NCBI GenBank assembly: GCA_024225895.1
Contig: JAAEMC010000289.1
Span: forward strand, 1 to 8,815
DNA from: Desulfobacteraceae bacterium
Lineage (GTDB): Bacteria > Desulfobacterota > Desulfobacteria > Desulfobacterales > Desulfobacteraceae
Direction of reading: 5' to 3'
Length of the DNA: 8,815 nt
Positions 6,320 to 8,815 of this stretch are shown here, in pieces. Made by a program: the position numbers and the translations under genes. Every line of letters begins with the position of its first letter. Position 1 is the stretch's first letter. The notes under the pieces are model-generated. The model was not told where the DNA came from. It did no database searches and saw only the letters and a program-made list of their open reading frames with translations.

Positions 6320-7097
6320 AGCTGACTCTTTCTTTTAGGTTTTCCAGGTTTAATTCCTTTCGAATGCCAAAACGGGTCAATGCAAAATCATATTTTACCG
6401 GGTCATCTTGTACTATTTTCTTAAATCCCTGGGTAATTTCCATTGCTGTTTTCATATCCGGACTCTTTCTTTTTGTAAAATTGAGCATCTTTCCTGTTTT
6501 AAACATGTGCACATCCAAGGGCACGATCAATTGGGACCTGGATATTTTATCCCAGCCTCCCGGGTCCACGGCATCTTTTCTTACCATCCACCTTAAAAAT
6601 AGATTGCTTCGTTTGCAGGCACTGTTTTTTGCTGGATCGGCCACCAAATATCCTACGTGTTCCCGCCTTAAAACCTGCTTGTTTAAAAAAATAAGCCCAG
6701 GCAAAATTGTATCATCCGTCTTGGACCATGCCGTTAAAAAACAATTTTCAAGGGAGCCATATTCAGCAATCACATCTTTAATGGAAAGGACCAGGTTGGC
6801 CATATTCTTTCCTGATACAAAGCGGTATTGGAATCCCCTGAAATCATGGATAACTTCATCCTCATTTCTTTGAACAATATATTCATATGGAGACTTTCCC
6901 AGGATTGAAAGCACAATGAAAGTTTTTCTCATGATCTGGGAAACCATACCAAACGCGAGGCTGGCACTGATAAAACCTGCAATCTCCCTATCCTTAATAT
7001 CCGGATAATCATACAGGGACAGCAGCGGCTCAGGGTTCACAAGTTTTTTTTTATTATATTCGTGATAAATGCTTTCCAGTTTTTCTTTTATGTTCAA
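6309..7097 (-). CDS. DUF2400 / TIGR02757 family protein
   Basis: This 262-residue soluble protein belongs to a widespread family of unknown function. Recognisable family blocks are FISASLAFG (42-50), KRSNLFLRWMVRKD (162-175), VDPGGWDKI (177-185), LIVPLDVHMFKTGKML (190-205) and DPVKYDFALTRFGI (232-245). The PLDVH segment, with D195 followed by H197, resembles the VDTHV segment holding the catalytic aspartate of endonuclease III-type HhH-GPD DNA glycosylases. K162 lies 33 residues earlier in a helix-like stretch. This suggests, but does not show, a nucleic-acid role. The start is TTG at 7095-7097, supported by AAAGGA seven bases upstream (7105-7110); an ATG six bases earlier hits a stop after two codons. 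The 3' end overlaps sfsA by 11 bases. The promoter is probably at 7155-7183. Confidence 0.85.
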   Translation of the reverse strand: MNIKEKLESIYHEYNKKKLVNPEPLLSLYDYPDIKDREIAGFISASLAFGMVSQIMRKTFIVLSILGKSPYEYIVQRNEDEVIHDFRGFQYRFVSGKNMANLVLSIKDVIAEYGSLENCFLTAWSKTDDTILPGLIFLNKQVLRREHVGYLVADPAKNSACKRSNLFLRWMVRKDAVDPGGWDKISRSQLIVPLDVHMFKTGKMLNFTKRKSPDMKTAMEITQGFKKIVQDDPVKYDFALTRFGIRKELNLENLKERVSYER

Positions 7098-7104
7098 ATC
7101 ATTT

Positions 7105-7110
7105 TCCTTT
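7105..7110 (-). promoter_or_regulatory. Ribosome binding site supporting a TTG start
   Basis: AAAGGA on the minus strand lies seven bases before TTG at 7097. The nearby ATG is followed by ATT TGA, so it cannot be the start. This supports the unusual TTG start of the DUF2400 gene. Confidence 0.65.
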
Positions 7111-7154
7111 GTGAATATTCTTAATTTTTCAGATACTATCTAATGTCTTTATCT

Positions 7155-7183
7155 ATAATATTCTTAAGCAAAATAGATACCAA
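7155..7183 (-). promoter_or_regulatory. Probable promoter of the DUF2400-sfsA operon
   Basis: On the minus strand TTGGTA (7178-7183) and TATTAT (7155-7160) are separated by 17 bp, a fair match to sigma-70 promoters. It is placed about 60 bp upstream of the TTG start and back to back with the proC promoter. The region is AT-rich, so chance matches are possible. Confidence 0.45.
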
Positions 7184-7201
7184 CAGCGACATATATTTTG
7201 C

Positions 7202-7231
7202 TTGACTATAATTATTTGAAAGACTTAATAT
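7202..7231 (+). promoter_or_regulatory. Probable proC promoter
   Basis: TTGACT (7202-7207) and TAATAT (7226-7231) are spaced by 18 bp, about 43 bp before the start codon. A perfect TATAAT at 7207-7212 is an alternative -10 box but has no good -35 partner. No operator or riboswitch was seen. Confidence 0.5.
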
Positions 7232-7273
7232 AAGCCCTTTATTTTATTTATACAAAAAGAAGGAGTTGAAAAA

Positions 7274-8125
7274 ATGCTGCTTGATAAAAAAATTGGGTTC
7301 ATTGGAAGCGGAAACATGGGAGAAGCGCTTATCAGCGGTTTGGTTCTTTCCAAGGCAGCAAAACCTGAAAATATAATCTGTTCAGATATTGATCAAAAAC
7401 TGCTGGATACAATCAAAAATAAATACAAAGTTCATACAACCACTGACAATATTGAGGTGGCCACCAAATCGGAAATCGTTATATATGCCACCAAACCCCA
7501 GATTTTAGGAGATGTTTTAAAAGAAACTGCGTCTGCACTGGACAAATCCAAACTAATCATATCTATTGCAGCGGGTGTTCCGCTGGCCGCCATTGCATTA
7601 GGCTTGCACAAGGATCTAAGGCTAATCAGGGTAATGCCCAACATCAATGCCTTTGTAAAAGCAAGTGCCACAGCCATTGCTGCTGGAGAATATGTTCAGG
7701 AAGGTGATGTGGAATTTGCCAAGGCGATTTTTGATCAAGTAGGTGAAACCGTATTTATCCAGGAAAATATTCTCATGGATGCTTTTACCGGACTTTCCGG
7801 CAGCGGACCCGCCTATATCTTTACCATCATTGATGCCATGGCCGATGCCGGGGTAAAAATGGGCCTTTCCAGGAAAGATTCCCTGTTTCTATCCACCCAG
7901 ACCGTACTGGGTTCTGCCAAACTGCTTCTTGAATCTAAAGAGCATCCAGGACAGCTTAAAGATAGAGTGGCCTCACCCGGAGGAACAGCCATTGCCGGCA
8001 TTCACACCCTGGAGCAGGGCGGGCTTAGAACCACTTTAATTAATGCGGTGGAATCTGCTACCAAACGGTCCAAAGAACTGGGAGAAATCATGGTGGCTGA
8101 TTTTATAAAAAATAACGGCAAATAG
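7274..8125 (+). CDS. proC: Pyrroline-5-carboxylate reductase ProC
   Basis: This enzyme performs the last step of proline synthesis, reducing 1-pyrroline-5-carboxylate to proline with NAD(P)H in the cytoplasm. The 283-residue protein is full length. The N-terminal Rossmann fold opens with KIGFIGSGNMGEALI, whose glycines G11, G13 and G16 form the dinucleotide site. VMPNI (120-124), TGLSGSGPAYIF (172-183), DAMADAGVKMGL (187-198) and the family signature VASPGGTAIAGI (232-243) follow in the usual order and form the dimeric catalytic domain. The ATG has AAGGAG (7260-7265) eight bases upstream. It stands alone on the plus strand, diverging from the DUF2400 gene and converging on the rubredoxin gene. 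Nothing unusual was seen in the protein. Confidence 0.96.
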   Translation: MLLDKKIGFIGSGNMGEALISGLVLSKAAKPENIICSDIDQKLLDTIKNKYKVHTTTDNIEVATKSEIVIYATKPQILGDVLKETASALDKSKLIISIAAGVPLAAIALGLHKDLRLIRVMPNINAFVKASATAIAAGEYVQEGDVEFAKAIFDQVGETVFIQENILMDAFTGLSGSGPAYIFTIIDAMADAGVKMGLSRKDSLFLSTQTVLGSAKLLLESKEHPGQLKDRVASPGGTAIAGIHTLEQGGLRTTLINAVESATKRSKELGEIMVADFIKNNGK

Positions 8126-8189
8126 CTTGGTTTTGCCCATTGTTTACCTGAGGTATTTTTAATAACTGCTGTAAAATCAAATTTTTTTC

Positions 8190-8225
8190 TATGGAACTGA
8201 TCTGATTCAGTTTTCAGCTTCCATA
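8190..8225. terminator. Imperfect hairpin between convergent proC and rubredoxin genes
   Basis: TATGGAACTGA (8190-8200) pairs with TCAG-C-TTCCATA (8214-8225), giving an 11-bp stem with one bulged C and a 13-base loop. An alternative inner stem AACTGA/TCAGTT (8195-8212) is also possible. It lies between two convergent genes, six bases from the rubredoxin stop codon, and could act in both directions. No T-run follows it directly on either strand, so it is not a standard intrinsic terminator. Confidence 0.35.
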
Positions 8226-8230
8226 TATCC

Positions 8231-8410
8231 TTAGCCAAGCGGTTTGAGCATTTTTTTACCGGCTCCGCATACAGGGCATTTCCATTCTTTGGGTAACTTT
8301 TCAAAGATAGTACCCTTTTTGATTTTGCCTTTTTTATCTCCTTTTTCCGGATTGTAAAGATATCCGCAATTGGAAGTCTGACATTGATACAAATTTTCCG
8401 GTTTAGCCAT
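8231..8410 (-). CDS. Rubredoxin (CX4C type)
   Basis: This 59-residue electron carrier holds one iron in a Cys4 site and would act in the cytoplasm. The protein reads [20 protein letters not shown] at the start. Its ligands are C10, C15, C45 and C48. [20 protein letters not shown] (32-51) is the standard rubredoxin second half, with the conserved tryptophan W43. The first cysteine pair is spaced CX4C rather than the usual CX2C; such rubredoxins are known from Desulfovibrio (Rd2). The ATG has GAGG upstream. In sulfate reducers rubredoxins feed electrons to oxygen- or superoxide-detoxifying enzymes, but no such partner is present here. Downstream it faces proC. Confidence 0.93.
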   Translation of the reverse strand: MAKPENLYQCQTSNCGYLYNPEKGDKKGKIKKGTIFEKLPKEWKCPVCGAGKKMLKPLG

Positions 8411-8480
8411 AATTACGCCTCATATATAATAATCACTTTATTTCTTCATCATATTAATCTGTGTTTTAGTCCCGACAAAC

Positions 8481-8489
8481 ATTGTACCA
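8481..8489 (-). promoter_or_regulatory. Possible extended -10 promoter of the rubredoxin gene
   Basis: TGGTACAAT on the minus strand fits an extended -10 box (TGnTATAAT), about 70 bp before the rubredoxin start. The -35 position (TAGTTT, 8504-8509) is poor. The region is very AT-rich, so confidence is low. Confidence 0.35.
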
Positions 8490-8508
8490 TATTATAATAA
8501 TACAAACT

Positions 8509-8541
8509 AAAAAAAATCCGGTAAAAAATCATATTGGCCGG
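8509..8541 (-). terminator. Possible terminator of the aminopeptidase P gene
   Basis: On the minus strand CCGG (8536-8539) and CCGG (8518-8521) can pair across a loop that includes the stop codon. An eight-base T-run (8509-8516) follows shortly after. The stem is short and the loop long, so this is a weak candidate despite the good T-run. Confidence 0.4.
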
Positions 8542-8815
8542 GTCTTTTTTTCCAACCATGTACAGACATCCTGGCCCAAAAAGGGGGAGAGCTTTTCAAA
8601 GACCTCTTTATGGTAATTATTCACCCAGTTAATTTCCATGGGTGATAAAAGATCTTTATTGATCAAGTCTCTTTCAAAATGACAAAGGGTCAGATTTTCA
8701 AATTTAAAAAAAATGCCAAAATCATTTTCTAATGCTTCATCCACAACGATCATATTCTCAAGCCGAATGCCGTATTCTCCTTCACGGTATACCCCGGGCT
8801 CATTGCTCAGCAGCA
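8529..8815 (-). CDS. Aminopeptidase P (Xaa-Pro aminopeptidase, M24B), C-terminal part
   Basis: This metallopeptidase removes N-terminal residues that precede proline. Only the last 95 codons are inside the window; the gene continues past the right edge. The visible part begins LLSNEPGVYREGEYGIRLEN, which covers the EPG and GIRLEN blocks of the M24 fold, each with a metal-binding glutamate. It ends with a tail containing NWVNNYHKEVFEKLSPFLG and TWLEKKTRPI. This tail matches the extra C-terminal region of the longer, XPNPEP1-like aminopeptidases P, with NNYH and a terminal RPI. The frame is open through 8815, so the methionine at 8753 is internal and not a start. Confidence 0.9.
   Translation of the reverse strand, partial: LLSNEPGVYREGEYGIRLENMIVVDEALENDFGIFFKFENLTLCHFERDLINKDLLSPMEINWVNNYHKEVFEKLSPFLGQDVCTWLEKKTRPI

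Noticed and set aside
8002..8304. A 100-codon minus-strand open frame
   Set aside because: It overlaps the 3' end of proC antisense and part of the rubredoxin gene in another frame.

Overview
The window is compact, fairly AT-rich bacterial chromosome, almost all coding. The gene content suggests an anaerobic deltaproteobacterium (Desulfobacterota), possibly a Desulfobacteraceae-type sulfate reducer. It includes a two-domain NifU with a NifS desulfurase, HdrC/HdrB-like iron-sulfur proteins with no HdrA nearby, a rubredoxin of the CX4C type reported from Desulfovibrio, and an AcoR-like sigma-54 activator. This assignment is inferred from gene families and was not tested by a search. There is no RNA gene, CRISPR array or insertion sequence.

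Layout from left to right. Positions 1-218 are non-coding and AT-rich and carry two near-identical 17-bp palindromes. They look like paired activator or operator sites, probably for a transcription unit beyond the left edge. Next comes a leftward gene for a sigma-54 enhancer-binding protein (219-2141). A 164-bp gap separates it from a leftward operon read in the order nifU, nifS, hdrC-like, hdrB-like (5421 down to 2306). This operon has its own sigma-70-like promoter, and a palindrome fills that promoter's spacer. A second leftward operon holds a DUF2400/TIGR02757 gene and sfsA, which overlap (7097 down to 5582). It diverges from rightward proC (7274-8125) across a 176-bp promoter region. proC converges on a small leftward rubredoxin gene (8231-8410), with an imperfect hairpin between them. 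The right edge holds the C-terminal end of an aminopeptidase P (M24B) gene, also leftward.

How the genes may work together. NifS supplies sulfur and NifU is the scaffold for Fe-S clusters. Both sit directly upstream of, and are coupled to, an HdrC-like protein with two [4Fe-4S] motifs and an HdrB-like protein with two complete CCG motifs, the ligand sets of non-cubane [4Fe-4S] clusters. The arrangement suggests that cluster supply and an Hdr-type redox module are made together. The redox partner and substrate of that module cannot be read from this window. The DUF2400-sfsA pair joins a protein with a motif resembling the catalytic segment of HhH-GPD DNA glycosylases to a protein with a PD-(D/E)XK-like nuclease motif. 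A nucleic-acid role for the pair is a hypothesis only.
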